Origin: Epinephelus fuscoguttatus
Taxonomy: Eukaryota > Chordata > Actinopteri > Perciformes > Serranidae
NCBI RefSeq assembly: GCF_011397635.1
Contig: NC_064756.1
Coordinates: forward strand, 33,160,996 to 33,224,995
DNA length: 64,000 bases
Direction: 5' to 3'
Shown: positions 1 to 38,700 of the stretch, piece after piece
How positions within the stretch are numbered: position 1 is the first letter of the stretch
Layout of the letters: each line of letters opens with the position of its first letter
Program-made: the position numbers and the translations under genes
The notes under the pieces: generated by a model
Told to the model about the DNA's origin: nothing
The model's input: the letters and a program-made list of their open reading frames with translations, nothing else
Databases searched by the model: none

Positions 1-168
1 TGGTGCGACTTCAGGTGGCCATCTTTGAATAATGATCTCATGTCACAACATATTTTCATATTCAGCCATGATGAATATAATGTGGCATTGTACAAAACTA
101 AATTTGGCACCACAGCAGAAACTTTATCAGCAGCCTATCCAAGCAAAGAGACGTCAGGCTGCAGGTCA

Positions 169-25136
<24,968 letters not shown>

Positions 25137-25411
25137 TCACAAAAAAAGAAGTTTGAGCCAATCCCAAACTTTTTTCCCCTTCTTCTTCTTCACACAGCAG
25201 GAAATCTCGACGACACTTAGTAAAAGTTATCCCGAGTCATATTAAAGTTTCACAGCCGAGGACTTTGCTTTCTTCCAAAGTGTGTTAGCTGTCGAAATCT
25301 GCGGTAAGACACAGCGCTTTCCTGTTGTTTCTTGCTGGCATACTTGTGAATGCAACAAAGCGCATATCTACTCCACACTGGAATATGTTGTCGCCCGGCC
25401 CCAACTTTTCC

Positions 25412-25437
25412 AAAAAAAAAAAAAAAAAAAAAAAAAA
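25412..25437 (+). repeat. A homopolymer in yap1 5' region
   Basis: 26 A bases about 330 bases upstream of the yap1 ATG; on the yap1 strand it is a T tract. Confidence 0.95.
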
Positions 25438-25630
25438 GCAGACGCAGCTACAAAACACGACAAACGCAACAAGCGCTCGGAAAAGTCGCACTTATCTGTG
25501 TTCAGGCCGAGTTAGAGAATATTCTTACAGGAAAGATTCATAGTTCGCAGGACAAATCTCCGCTGCTCACTTTCTAGAAAAAAACTTTTGCTCCAGTCGG
25601 GTCTAAACTTTGGGCAGGACATCAAACTTT

Positions 25631-25664
25631 ATGACTCATGGGATGTCTGCTCCAGGGGCGGGGC
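25631..25664 (-). promoter_or_regulatory. Candidate yap1 promoter: AP-1 palindrome and GC box
   Basis: ATGACTCAT at 25631-25639 is a perfect AP-1 palindrome and GGGGCGGGGC at 25655-25664 is a GC (Sp/KLF) box. Both lie 550-580 bases upstream of the YAP1 start codon. The promoter role is inferred from position; no transcription start is visible. Confidence 0.4.
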
Positions 25665-28600
25665 TTGGCTTTAATTGGGACAAGAGGCTTTAAAGGTACA
25701 GTCAGTGCAGCCCAGGGGCCCGAGCAGGCTCAGGGGCCTCCAGATTTATTTATACTACAGTTTTCCCGATTACATTAAAACACGAATTTATAATAATGTG
25801 AACAAATAACACCCACATTTTATTATACATATGTAACAACTTTTAAAAGTGAAAAATCCTCTTAACTCAAACCTCCACTTGGCAGGATTTCAACATTTGC
25901 CATGGCAACTTTTGTTATTGTTTAATCAATAATCAAATAAACACTCATTCTCACACATTAATTAGATAATCAGATTAAAGTATTCTTTATTTTTTGGCAA
26001 GCCCTTGAAAACAAGGACCCCTGCTGATGCCGACTGAAGCCCTTTTAGGAGAATAATAAATTATGACTGTGCCTCAGTGTTAAGAAAATGGAAACAGAAA
26101 TGCATGCATGTTTCATTTTTTTTCCAGTTACATCCTACTCACTTTAAGACCTTAAAAAATGTACATGTAGGTGGAAATGTGTGTGTGGAAGCACCATTAA
26201 AATCTAAAAAAAATCTGCAAAAATAAATAAGTTTTGTAACTGCTTTGAGTTTGTTTTTTTAAAATATATTATTCTGTTTCAAGTGTTGTTATGGGCTGCT
26301 TAAAATTCTAACATTTTTTTTTACTACTTTTTAGGTGTTATTTATGTAGCACACAGTCTAAAAGCTATCTTTAAACCCCTCTGTGTTTATGTATAAAACA
26401 TTCTATAGTCCTGCTATGGATGATGATGCAACACATTTTCACCGCTTAGTCATTGTAACAATAATCCAACCCCACACTTTCTCTCATCCGTATATATAAT
26501 GGCACTTTTTTTTCTCCCGTCTTTTTTTTTTTTTTTTTTTACAGTGCTCATGAAAAGTAGATCCATGCAGTTCCCACAATTGTTATGCTAATGAGGCCCC
26601 TCTTCCATTGAGAAATCATTTTGTCAAGATCCACTCTCTTTGGATACAGAGGCTCTGTTTCAACTCTTTTTCCCATACATCCACTGAATGAATGATTATG
26701 AAGCCTTATTAAATACCCGCAGACACTGTAAAGCCCCGATGAACAGATTAAAGAGCTTCACTCTGCCAGTCACATACACATGCTCAGGTTTCTTAACAGA
26801 TGGTATCATTTTGTATTCAATATTAAAACTTCAGCAACTCGGAAACATCTAAAATGAGCACATTAAAATTGTTTAAAATAGAAGTGTGCAACAGGTTAGG
26901 TTTATATTTGTCCTGTTATTTTTGTTATGTTTCCATTCAAGGCACATGAAATGATTACATGATTGTTGTTATTATTATTATAAGTCTGTGCATTACTTAA
27001 TGATTGTGCTACAGGCCCACATATTTTGATGTATGAATGATAGATTCTGTGCACACATGCTGCCAGTCAAGAGATGTCCATTGTCTGGGTGAAAGTGGCC
27101 ATTTTCACATCATTGTAACGCACTCAGACACATTAAAGAGATGAACTGCAGTGTCCCAGCAGCCCTGAGGGGACCACCCACTTAGCAGAGTTTGGTCACT
27201 TCTGGTCAACATGTCTTCATCCTCCTGAAGCGCCTCAATCTCACTGGGGTTTGGGTGGATGCTCTGCAGAAAACAGGGCTCTGACATAGTGAATGTATCT
27301 TTGGTCCTGAAAGGCAGGGCGGCTATAACAGTCCTCCCTGTTTAAAACGCTCCAGTCTGGTGTTATTATCGGATATAGTGACGCAGAGTGTTGCTACAGG
27401 CAGCTGGGCAGATGGGAGCTTGAGTGCCCCCTGCAGTCTTTAATCAGTATATAGACTATAGATCAGTAAACACAGTGGCTTTGTCTCTTTCTGTCTGCCT
27501 TCCTTTGAAATAATTCAAGTACAAGTGAGGAACACCATGGAATTAAAATCATATATTATTTTTCAGTGTTATACATGAACTCTTGATTTTCTTTCATTCA
27601 ATGTACACCTGACAAACACATGTATTGTATTGTGTTTATTGTTGCATGAGTGTAATACCAACCAGTTTCACCCACATTCATTTCAATATATTGTCTTCAT
27701 GCACAATTTCGTTGAAATTAGCTGTAACCTTTTGTCACGTCAGTTTTTTTTTTGTTTTTTTTTAACATGCATCCAAGCGAATATTGAGTTTTACAGAAAC
27801 TGCACCAGACACTCATTCACTGCATGTTAAATGGACTGTAACTAAACATGAGATTACGCCTCACAACGGACCAAAGCACAAGCTTGAACTTGCGTGTGTG
27901 GAAATGTCTTCCCTTATTTTCAGCACTCTTGCCCTTTCTTGTTGAGTTTCTGGGTGTTGCACTGGTAAAGGCTTAAATGTCATTAAGCTCACCATTGTAT
28001 GGTATAATGACTCTGAACATGGTTATGAGCCAAAGGGAAGAGATTTCAGGGAAATCCTGCAGTAGGGTGTTGTGAGTAAAGGTTTGGTCATGGCTGTGGA
28101 GGCAGTTTGTACAGATGGACTTTTACTGTACAGGATTTTTTGTTTATCTGTGCATGTGCACTCAGATTCATTCACTTACTGATGCAAGTGACAGATGAAT
28201 ATCAGAGCTGACATATCCAGATAAAGTGCCAGGCCTCTCCTCTCTAATTACCTTATGCCCAATGACTTTGAAGTGACATCGAAATAACCACGTTGGACAT
28301 TTTTTGTCCATTTAATTGGAGAATCTCTTTGCACACAACTCCCCAAAGGGCCTCCTCTGCTGCAGGCATCATCATACACCAAAGCTGAGCATAGTTTCTG
28401 TCTTTGTATCTGTTCTCAGTTTCCGTGTAAGATAACAAGATGATGCATGACTCTACATGGCAGCAAGACACCACATTCACATCATTGTTTACAGCTCCTT
28501 GTTGAAACGCTCAAGAATGCATGCATGCATAGAATCAGAAACCTGTAGTTAAACCACAAGAAAAGTCATCAGCTATGGGAGCCTGACTCTTTAAATGAGC

Positions 28601-29162
28601 TCAGGCTTCCTCCACCTTCTGGAGCAAGTCCTAGCAGGTTGACTGAGGGGCAAAACCAGACATGCTGGTGAGGGAGGAGCAACTGAACTCACATCAATAA
28701 TCCCTGCAGCTCCCCCCCCCCATGCACCTATTTTTTTGGCGAGGTAGACATAGGAACATTTTATTTCAAGCAGGAAAAACTGCAGTAGCCAACAACTGAA
28801 ATTAAATAATAACAGGCTTTAGTCTACTGATGATACTATAATTTAAGGACACCATAAAATGAAATAGGACCTAAGGCAAGAGTAAAGTTCAGGGCAGATG
28901 CAGTTGCAACAGAAGGCTGTAAACCCTCTGGCAACGGCTCACCTTGTTGAGCCTGTAGGTTGAGTCTATGCCACAAGATGTAATCGTCCTTTCTACAGCC
29001 ATCAAAGAAAAACAAACACACCTTCAACATTGCGACACTTCTCTCTATAAACCGTTTCCGGTCCTCAGTCCATTTATTGACTGTGCTATGCATCACTGAG
29101 GAAATACTCACACTGCTGAACACACTGCACCCAGTCAGTTTATCTGCAGGTTGACAAATAGC

Positions 29163-29168
29163 TTTATT
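29163..29168 (-). terminator. cep126 polyadenylation signal
   Basis: AATAAA on the minus strand, about 530 bases after the CEP126 stop; the first good match reading downstream. Confidence 0.5.
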
Positions 29169-29697
29169 CAGTTCACTGCCAATATGGTTCCAAAATAGTT
29201 TCCATTAAATTATACTTTTACTATAGAAAACAAATTTACAATGAGACAGCACTGAAAATAAATAATAAGATGGTACAAATCTACAGTATATATTTTGCTA
29301 ACAGTTGTGCATTAATTATAAAAAGGACTTTTTTTCTTACTCTTCTTTAAGTCAGTATCATTTCCAAAGGCACTTAAAATGTCATTGCTTCTAATAAGTG
29401 GTTCAACATAAAGTGACAATGTATATATATTTTTTGTAGCAACTGTTCCTGTCCAAGCAGATGGCAAAAATACAAAACTAATTTCAACTCACCAACTTTA
29501 AAACTGAGTGAATTTTGCTGTTATGTTTTAATGCCTCAACAGTCCATTCCTACTGATCTCTTAAAGGGCGCATTTTGTTTCAGCAGAGACTCAACTCATT
29601 TTACAGGGTAATAAATTGGTTGTTCATACAGTCAAAAAGGTCAGGTATAATGCACTGATGGGAGAGAAGACCACTGTGGACTACACATGCCGTTAAG

Positions 29698-29781
29698 TCA
29701 GAATTTATTCTGGTATCGAGAGCGGTTGTTAGCCGAGGCTGCACGGTGCTTATGATGGTTTGTGACTTTCACCTCACCTGT
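29698..29781 (-). CDS. cep126: cep126 exon 11 (terminal)
   Basis: Acceptor ctgttttcag|ACAGGT. It encodes TGEVKVTNHHKHRAAS then ANNRSRYQNKF and a TGA stop at 29698-29700. The basic C-terminus is typical of a centrosomal targeting tail, but that role is inference. Confidence 0.8.
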   Translation of the reverse strand, partial: TGEVKVTNHHKHRAASANNRSRYQNKF

Positions 29782-32700
29782 CTGAAAACAGTTGAAGAAG
29801 GTTAAGTGATAAAACAACAAAGTCATTTTAAGAGTTGAGGCAAACAATGAATCCCTTATAAATTCATACTTACAGTGGGTGCATCATAAAGTACGAGGCC
29901 ATGCATGCCACTATTACCCCCCACATGTTCCCGCACACCTACAAACAGTAACACACAGGAGTGGTTATTCTGCATTGAAATGATGACACATTAATACCTG
30001 TCTGTTTTGCATAGATCAAAACAATCTGGTCGACCAGTTCTGTCCTAAAACAAACAGCCTTAACAAAACACTCACAGTACAGCTGGTGGTTGAGTCTGTC
30101 CAGAGAGAGGAGGATTTTCTGCTCTTCCAAGGAAATGGTGGTGAGTCCCTGCTGTTGGCTGTGTTGCTGCACCGTGCCAGGCCTCTGTGTTTGGGCTGTT
30201 TCCGTGGCAGCCACAACATCCGTTTCTTCCAGGAGGCCTCCAGCATGTACTTCAGCCAGATGTAACTGGGCAGCGCTCACCAAACCTGAGAGCACAGTTA
30301 AAGTCACATCAAAGGCATGCGTGTTCACCTGTTTCCACTTTACTCTTGTTGTTTTTAATGCATTTATGTGTAAAATACAGCTGTCCTGTTGTCTTTTTAA
30401 ATCCTGGAGTCCATACAGCAAAAATTGAGAATGGTATTAGCTCAGACTTTTCATATTGCTTTCACATTATGGGTACTTTGGCATGTTTTTGGTTATACAT
30501 TGAGTGAAGACCTATGAAATGCTGAACTTTATATTAGACAGACATTTTTTACTTTCGATAATAAAAAATAAAAGTTTGCTTTAACTCTTATAGAAACATG
30601 AAGACAGGTGCACAGTAAATACAATACCTTCATGTGGAAAGGCCATGTTGTAAGTACTGGAAAACAGTCTGGCTGGCTCTGTGGTCTGTTTTGTTGACTT
30701 CAAAAAACAAACAAACATTTGTAAGTTTTAGATTAAATTTAAAGGAACTGTGTGTAGGATTTAGTGGCATCTAGTGGTGAGGATTACAAATTGCAAACAG
30801 CTGGAAACTCAGTTCTTCTCCAAAACAAATGGACCAGAGGCCTGTACTATGAAGCAGGATATGAAGTTAAGAAGGATTTATACTTCTGCGATGAATCCAC
30901 GCCATACCTGCAGTGTAGGCTCTGCGTTGACATAGGGCCTACGCTGTAGGTAACAACACATCGTGGTGACGCAGACCTCCTGTCTATTTTTGTAGGCTGA
31001 AAACATTTTCCTTAGTGCTTTTATTTACCTCAATTTTACAGATAACAAACAATAAATTGTGAAGAAAATAAAGCCCCCACAAAATAGCAAGTTGAGTCTT
31101 GTATGTGATTTATCCTGGCTTCATATAAATAGAGGAAATCTCCAGTAGTTGCCAGGCTAATTTCTACAACGTAAAATGCCATAGGCTTGTGCTAATAATG
31201 TTAGCATGTTATATTTGTTTGGGTAAAACGTGTTTAGTGTAAGACAGTTGTATTGTTGGTGAAAGTTGTGAGTTATAAGGAGCTGAATTTTGTAATGTTA
31301 CCTTTGTTAAATGTTGCTTTTTACCCTGGCTTCGTATGAATACAGGAAAAGTTCCCTAGGCTAATTTATACAATGTAAATGCCATAGGCCTGTGCTAAAA
31401 ACAGGCCTGCATGTTGTATTTGTAGAGAAAATGTGTCCAGCAAAAGACAAATGCTCAGTCTGTGAATGCTGTGAGTTATAGTGAAGCTGATCTGTGTACT
31501 TGTGTTTGAAATTGTCTCTATTAAGCTATGTTTAATGTGTGTTTTGGATGTGTTTCAAATCAAGTTAATTCTACAGCACTTCACAGAAACCCTGCTGCCG
31601 ACAAGCATTTTGGAGGTGTAACTGCAGAGTGACATACCACCGCATACCAAGTACAAATACTCACACCGGAGTAGGCCACATGCGTAGGCTACGGCGTAGA
31701 CGCTGCATAGAGCTGACGCACAAGTATATATCCTGCTTTAGCGAGATAATTTCAGGGTTAACTCTGGGTTTGCAGTTCTATGAAGCAGCTTCTCCTTGTA
31801 GCAGGATAAACCACGCTGGTAACCTATGAACAGCTATGTTATGTTATGTTCAGAGTATAGGATCACAACCTGTCAACACTCTAACCGCTGACCAATCACA
31901 TCACTGAAGAAATAAAGTATCCCGACATGGACAAGTCCGGAGTGACAGGTAAAGAGTAATCTAGTAGTAGTAGTAGTAGTTCTGATGATGTTGCTTGTAA
32001 TTAATAACCCCACCTCTTTCACATGAATGCTCTCATGGCTTTATAGGAAAACCCAGAATTAAGTGAACTACTTGAAAACCAGCTTCATGATATCAGTTAT
32101 CAAGACAGCCAGTGTTAGGGTTAGTCAAGCCAGATAACTAAAAGATATCCTGGGTGAGTTGAACTGGCTTCGTTGTACAGGTCTCTGGTTATTTAAACCG
32201 GTAAAAACCCCAATTGAAGCAGTTTCACAGTAACAAAAAAACTGTGTTTTTCTGACTTTGCTTGTTGTTGAGGAGCTGCTAACTATGGTGGCTAGCACGA
32301 AAACCAGTGGCCCTCTCTAGGACCAGTGTTTGGTTTGTCCGTTCTGGGCTACTATAGAAACATGGCAGTGCAACATGGAGGACGACATAGATTAGGAGGT
32401 ACCTGTTATATTCAATTTCTGCCAACATATACCACTAAATCCTCCACACTGGACCTTTAAATAGTATTTCTGTGGCCTATAGTAACTGCAAAAATTCTTC
32501 GGTGACAGGCATAAAGCACAATAACAGGTAGAGCAAGCTTTAAACAAAAACATTATGCATCAACACTTATTTTATGTAAAACCCTGCAACTCAAGTCTGT
32601 CCGGAAAGTCTTGTCTTGAGAGGCACAAATCGTGGCGTCAAGTCAGTTTTACAAACACTAAGGACAGCATGAAAGGGACTGTGAAACTGATTCAACGAGT

Positions 32701-35700
32701 TCAAACACACCCATTTACTGATCTTTAGCAATTATTCTCACTCTTCCTCCCCGCAGGGCAACTGCATGCATGTACCTGAGAGGGCTGAGGAAGTCTTCTG
32801 TTCCCTGAGCCAGGCGGCTGTCTGCTCTGCTCCACGCAGGCTTTCCTCACAGCTCGCCCACTGTCCAGGGCCTGTCGTCTAAACATGTTTTTTGCTGAAA
32901 GAAGATATATTTGCTGCAATCATTAAAATAGCACAAAAAACATTAGTATGTCAACATAAATGATAATGTTTATTAGTATGTGGTGAGCCCAGGCCCCTGT
33001 GGTCCTCTAAAGACGATACATACCAAAATAGTTTCCATCTTAAGCCTGCAATAAAGATGACAGAGAATCCCAAGACAGAATATCAATCTTGTGATCAAGA
33101 GCTGCATATGTGTAGCTTTTCCCCTCAATATACAAGAAAGGATATAACTTTAAAACACTGCACTATAATTGTTGTTCTCTGTTTTGTAAGGGCTTCCCAT
33201 TTGTCCTGCTTAAAGTGATATTGCAAGCTAAATTTGTCTATATTGTGCAGCTCATCATTAATTTGTTCAGCTTCGCTATTTTAAATGTTGTGCAAATATA
33301 TGAAGAAAGTCAAATTAAAGGTATACTATGCAGGAATTTTCTAAAATCAATGTACAGACTCACACAGAAGTTACTATCTCAATCGTCACTTATGACCTAC
33401 TAGGTGTGGAGGTTTTTCTGCAGACACTCTGCCCTCTGTCTGTATGTCTTATTTTATTCCTATTTTCTGAGTTCAGGACATTTCTGGGTGTGTACCCCTG
33501 CAGCGCCCAAGTGAGGTCAGGGTTTTATTAAAAGGTTGCAACCAGGTGCCAGACTCTAAGCAGCAGGCATCCAAGAGACACCGCGCATTAAAAAAAACAC
33601 AAAAATGTTGTGAGACTTAACGTCAAACCGACACTCCGGCATCAGTGGTGATCCCAAAGGGGAACCATGGCCCCCTGATACAACTGCTGTCCCCCCTAGG
33701 CAAAAATAATTACAGGCGGACATTTCTGTTTTTGGGGCCGTACACATGCCACGTCTTTAACCACCTGGAAAATGCGAGGTCGGGTGCTACCTTGGTGCCT
33801 TTTTTAAGCAAGATTTCAAGAGTACGGCAGCAGGTTGCACCTGAGGCTGCTAAACAACCTCAACAAGCATGGTACCATAGCCCGTTTAGCTGAAATCCTG
33901 AGTTCAGAGCTGATCTTCTCCCAGGTGCTGTGTGTGGGTATATCATCTGTGGGGCAGCTCTGCACTAAAATGATCAACTTCTCCTCCATATTTATCACAG
34001 ACTGATATTTACGGAAGAAGGGGAAGATATCTGTCAGCTGTGATTGGTTGGTCCTCATCATATGACATGTGGTGCGTGCTGCTGCCTTCAAAAAGTTGAA
34101 CTCAGTTTATCTCAAAGCGCAGTGCAGTGTGTGCATGCCACGACGGTGTTGCTCTGGCATTTCAGCTCGCCTGCCGCGCGTATACATTGAAAACAATGAG
34201 TTTAAAAGCACAAAAAAGCAGCATGACAACAGAGTGAAAAAATTGAATTTCCCCTTGGGGATTAATAAAGTATATAAATTAAAAAACAAACAAACATAGT
34301 CTTATCTTGTGAAACTAGATAACCTAAGGTACAAAACACCTCATGCTAGCTTGTCTGGAAGGGGGCTAAGTAACACTCCAAATTTAGGCCAAATTTTGGT
34401 GAGGGAAAAAATGGCATGCTAATTTTTAAGGGAGTTCCCTGAAGACTCACCTCCAGATACAATCAATGTACTACTTCAAATTAAAGCTGTATTTGTCTTT
34501 GTAAGGGACAGGACAATGAATTGCCTAACATGTATTTACAGGTACATGACACATTTACACAGGATTTACAACAGGACTGTTGTGAAACCGAAAATGTTAA
34601 CTGTACTGGTATCAGTCTGTGCGCATCAGACATGTAGTGACGTTTATTAAAATAAGAAAACAAAGTATATCTGTATGTGATTCCTTAACTCTCCAATTTG
34701 ACAGCATGACAGAATTCCTTAACATTCTGTTATCGCCGTTGGTTTTGGACTTTCAGTGGCTCCATCTGGCCACCTCTATGACAATTTTTGGGGGCAGCCC
34801 CTGTCCTGCATAGTATCATAGTATACCTCCAAGTAATTACATTAAAAGTACAGTCTTAATAGTATGTCTTTGATGTACTGGAGAAAATGTGGCTTGGATC
34901 TGATGTTTGATCTCACAAGTAAACGAGGTAAGAAAGAAGCCACTCATTTCTGTGATGGCTTAGACACAGCTGTTAAGACTATCACCGCTGATGGTAACGT
35001 GGGACAGATTGACGCTGGTTTGAGGCAAGGCAGACAACAGGCCATTGTGAGGCAGGAAGTTTTAAGGGTCAACTAAGTCCACTCTTCCAAATACTACTGG
35101 CTTCTTGTTCTCAAGATAACTAATTCAGACTTCAACGTCAGTGGCTTTTCGGTATCAAAACATGAAGTGATGCAAAAATAAAGTATGTCAGTTATTATGG
35201 GGCTCAATTTCATTAAATACTTGTTTTAAGATGAACACTAAGCACCAAATATGACTTGGATTATTGATTCAAATTATTAAAAATAGCTTTCCAGTGAAAG
35301 GGATCATAAACAACTTTGAAAACTGGCAGTCACACAAACATCATGCTGCTCATTCACTGCATGTTTCTCTAAATGTGATCATAGGGAGTGGGATTGTTAT
35401 TGTATTTTAAGGATAAAGCACACAAGGGATCAGTATACAGTACTGGAGCCAGTGCTCACGTTGTTTAACTTATAATTTGAAGCTTGATAGCTAATGGTTA
35501 GAAACAAATAGGCCTGAGAGAAACTGCATGTAAATCTAAATGACACATCTCTGCAGACACATAAACCAAGCGTAAGCAGTATGAGGGGCTGTCAGCCAAA
35601 ATATACATTACCGTCCTTGGTGGCTAAGGCACTGCGGACACCGTGCCAGAGCTGTGAGATCTCTTCATCTGTGGGAGTGGAATCTAAACAGAGGCCTTTT

Positions 35701-38700
35701 TCATTGTACACCATCCCTCTTCTTCTGCTGCAGCCCTGAGTTTCCTGATGACCTGAGCTGGGCGTGCGCTTCATGTTGCCCTTTAAGAAGGGGTAGGTAC
35801 ACGAGGGAGGCAGTGGTGCGTACATGACAGCACTATCTGTTCTAATTACATTATGTGTGTAAGGTGAGAAAATGCCTCCTGAGTTTACCTTGTGCAGGAC
35901 CTGCTCTACAGCCAGAGCTTGTTTACAGTTGAGATTAGCATGATCCAGGCCATATGGAGTCTTTGTGATATACGGCGTCTTTTCTTCCATCAATTCCATC
36001 CTAGGAGGCGGGTGGGGCACCATGGTCCTCCCTTGGGTTTTGGCAATCTGACTCACCTCGGTGGCAGATTGAGGTCGTATGACAGTGCCCTTTCTGATCC
36101 GCGAGGAAACAGGACCCGCTCCAGCTCTGGCAGAGCTCTCTCTTCGAGGGCCCTTGGGACCATTGGTCCTGGTACTGCTCCGCGGCACCTTGACCTCGTC
36201 TGCTCGTTCCTGGGGCAAGCTGACTTGAACCCCAACATCTGCCCACGCTTGCTTTGTAAAGTGATAACCAGTGGAGGCTGGAGGGGTCATGCTCGGTCCA
36301 GGCTTGGAAGCCCCTGAGACTGTAGTGAGACTTAGCTGGTGGTCCTCGGACTGAGAATGATTGGAAGACTTGCCTTTAATCTGTTTCATTATGTTGTGGT
36401 CTTTGTCCTGTACCTCATCAAACCAACGTAGCTTCTTTTTCACAGAGCTGTTGCCCTCCACAGCCTTAGTTTTTGTCCTCGTTAACTCAACACTATCTCG
36501 GATCGCGAAAGCTCCTTGTTTTGCAAAAATCAAATGTCCTGAGCCATACACACATGTAGCATCTTCTGGCACGTATTTGGACGGCTTTTTAAGGATTCCT
36601 TTGATGAATCTGACTTCACATACTGGATGAGATGTCCCTACAGAAACAGGCAATTTTTGTACTTCCTCCTCAGGACATTTAAGGCACTTAGGAGCGTCTG
36701 ACTGAATGTTAGACAAGCATGCGTATTGCAGCGATGCTGCATTACAGGGCTTCTCAGTTTTGTGCTCTGGTTTTGAAACCTTATTGAGGTTGTTTATGGA
36801 AACACTAGGCTCTTTCTGGGGTGACAGATAGTGGATTTCTTTTTCTGTTTCCTGAAGAGCTCCTTCCTCTGAGGCATTATCTGTTGTGCTATCGTTCAAG
36901 AAGATATTGGGCTTTGGGGGAGCCTCAAACAAAATGTCACTGCTGTCACCATTTTTGGCAGGCAAAATAATTTCTGGAGCTGATGGAGGTTTTAATTGTC
37001 TGTCATCATGGTCCCCCTTCTGCCTGACATCCAACAGAGCATCTTGTTTAGGACATGAAGGCTCAAGTGCTGCGTTGCTGGGAGCAACTCTATCGGTAAT
37101 GATGATGTTGTCGTTGGGAATGTTTTGTGAGGATTTCAGCTCAAAGTGCTCAGGGTCTGCACTCAAAATTTCACAAAGAGTTAATAAGTTGCAGTTTTGC
37201 AGAGCAGCCTGGTGGTCTGTTTTGGGCTTTTGCTCAACAGATGTGAACCCCCAGGAAGCTTTAGAAATGTGCATTTTATTGTTGGGCTCTCCGGAGTGCT
37301 CTTGTTTTTTCTGCTTAGATTCGTGCAGTTTGTTTGATTGGGGTAAGTTATCACCAAAAAGCATCACAGCTGAGGAGGAAGTTAGGTCTGATGTAGGACA
37401 CAAATCATTTTGCTTTCTCGGGTCTGGGTTGGGCTTCTCGGAGTCAAGTAAGAATGATGAGTAGGAATACTGTAGATGTTTTGTGTTGTGATTAAGTTCC
37501 TCATTGTCCAAACTGTCCTTACTTGAAAGGCTTTCAGAATTACAGCAATCAGACAGTTGGCTGTCCTGAAATATGGAAACAAAAGAGGGGTGATGAGTGG
37601 AAAATAATAATATCAATTACCATGTGGTGGATCTTCCTATAGGCAACGTAGGCAGCTGCCAAGGGCACCACCAATTAAACATGATTCAAATATCTAATAT
37701 CTAATGCTAATGCTTAGTCTGTAGTAGGGGCATCACCTCTAGTCCTTGCAATGTGGTTAACCTTAATGTGTTCATCAGTGAGTGATCCTTACAGTAAGAA
37801 TGTGCTAGAGCATTGATGGGTATAGTGGAGTGGAGTATATTTGGAGAACTTTAGAGTAAGAGAAAATCAAAAGGCAAAAGTCATCCAGGGCAATCTAAAC
37901 TGAAAAAAAGGACAGGGACAGGGGAAGCTTGCCTAGGGCGTTGAATCTGCTAGATCCAGCACTGGATTTACATTTTCCATATGCATCCAGTGCTGAGACA
38001 CAGATCTAAAATAAAAGTAGTTTGTGTTTGAGAGGGAGAGATTGGTGAGGAGAAATTGAGGGCTATAGTGTTGATGGACCAGCAGTCTCTCAGAGAGTGA
38101 TCTTGTTTGCTCAGATTGCATTTTATTCCTTAAATGTTTTCATTTTTTCCTCACCAACACTTCAATCTCACAGAGTAATGGGGTCTTGCAGGTTAACTTT
38201 TCGGGTGATAAGAAGTCTATCATATCTATTTTCTGCCTTTTACAGCCCTTCTGTGCAAAAATGAATCGCCATTGATGTTGAGCATGCTTAAACTGCGCGA
38301 CATAAGTCAACATAATCATCTGAAACACACCAGTGATTAAAAGTGGCCATGTATGTGTTTTTGCTTAACTGTAGTTCATGTGTAAATAAACTTGTTGTGA
38401 AAGGGTTAAACTGGGTAATCAGACTTGTAAAATCACTCTGGTTAATAGCAGGGGTCAGACTCTCATCTACATGCTGGCCATTAGACTGCATTTCACTTTC
38501 TTGGGTCTTGAATTTGTTAACACAGACAGTACAGGGATACTAATTACACTGTAAATTGCTTTGCCATTGAAAATAGCATGGAAACATATCCTCTTTTGCT
38601 AACATAACCCCCCATGATGGACGTCTCATATCCGTGAACAAGATTTGATGCATACGTTCTCCTCTGTGGAAAAGTGCTGGATCAGTATGCGTGTAACATG

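Larger units (their letters stand above)
30841..32180 (+). mobile_element. Family B element inserted in A2
   Basis: Left end CCTGTACTATGAAGCAGGAT and right end GGCTTCGTTGTACAGG form imperfect inverted repeats. Its body is split by family C. Confidence 0.65.
30741..32458 (+). mobile_element. Family A copy A2, split by nested elements
   Basis: Left end AAAGGAACTGTGTGTAGGAT, right end CCTCCACACTGGACCTTT. The shared interior (CCAGTGTTTGGTTTGTCC, GGGCTACTATAGAAACATGG) appears only after the family B insertion. Confidence 0.8.
30286..35611 (-). other. cep126 introns 6-8
   Basis: Intron 30286-30627 has nothing specific. Intron 30698-32775 is filled by the nested A/B/C transposons. Intron 32895-35611 holds element D (33315-34828) with a retroelement-like tail inside it; the remainder is AT-rich and unrecognised. 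Confidence 0.6.

Noticed and set aside
28836-29123. 95-codon minus-strand frame just beyond the CEP126 polyadenylation signal
   Set aside because: No family resemblance, no splice sites, and it lies past the probable transcript end.
35892-37464. Antisense frames (141 and 192 codons) across the CEP126 giant exon
   Set aside because: Shadows of a long real exon on the other strand.
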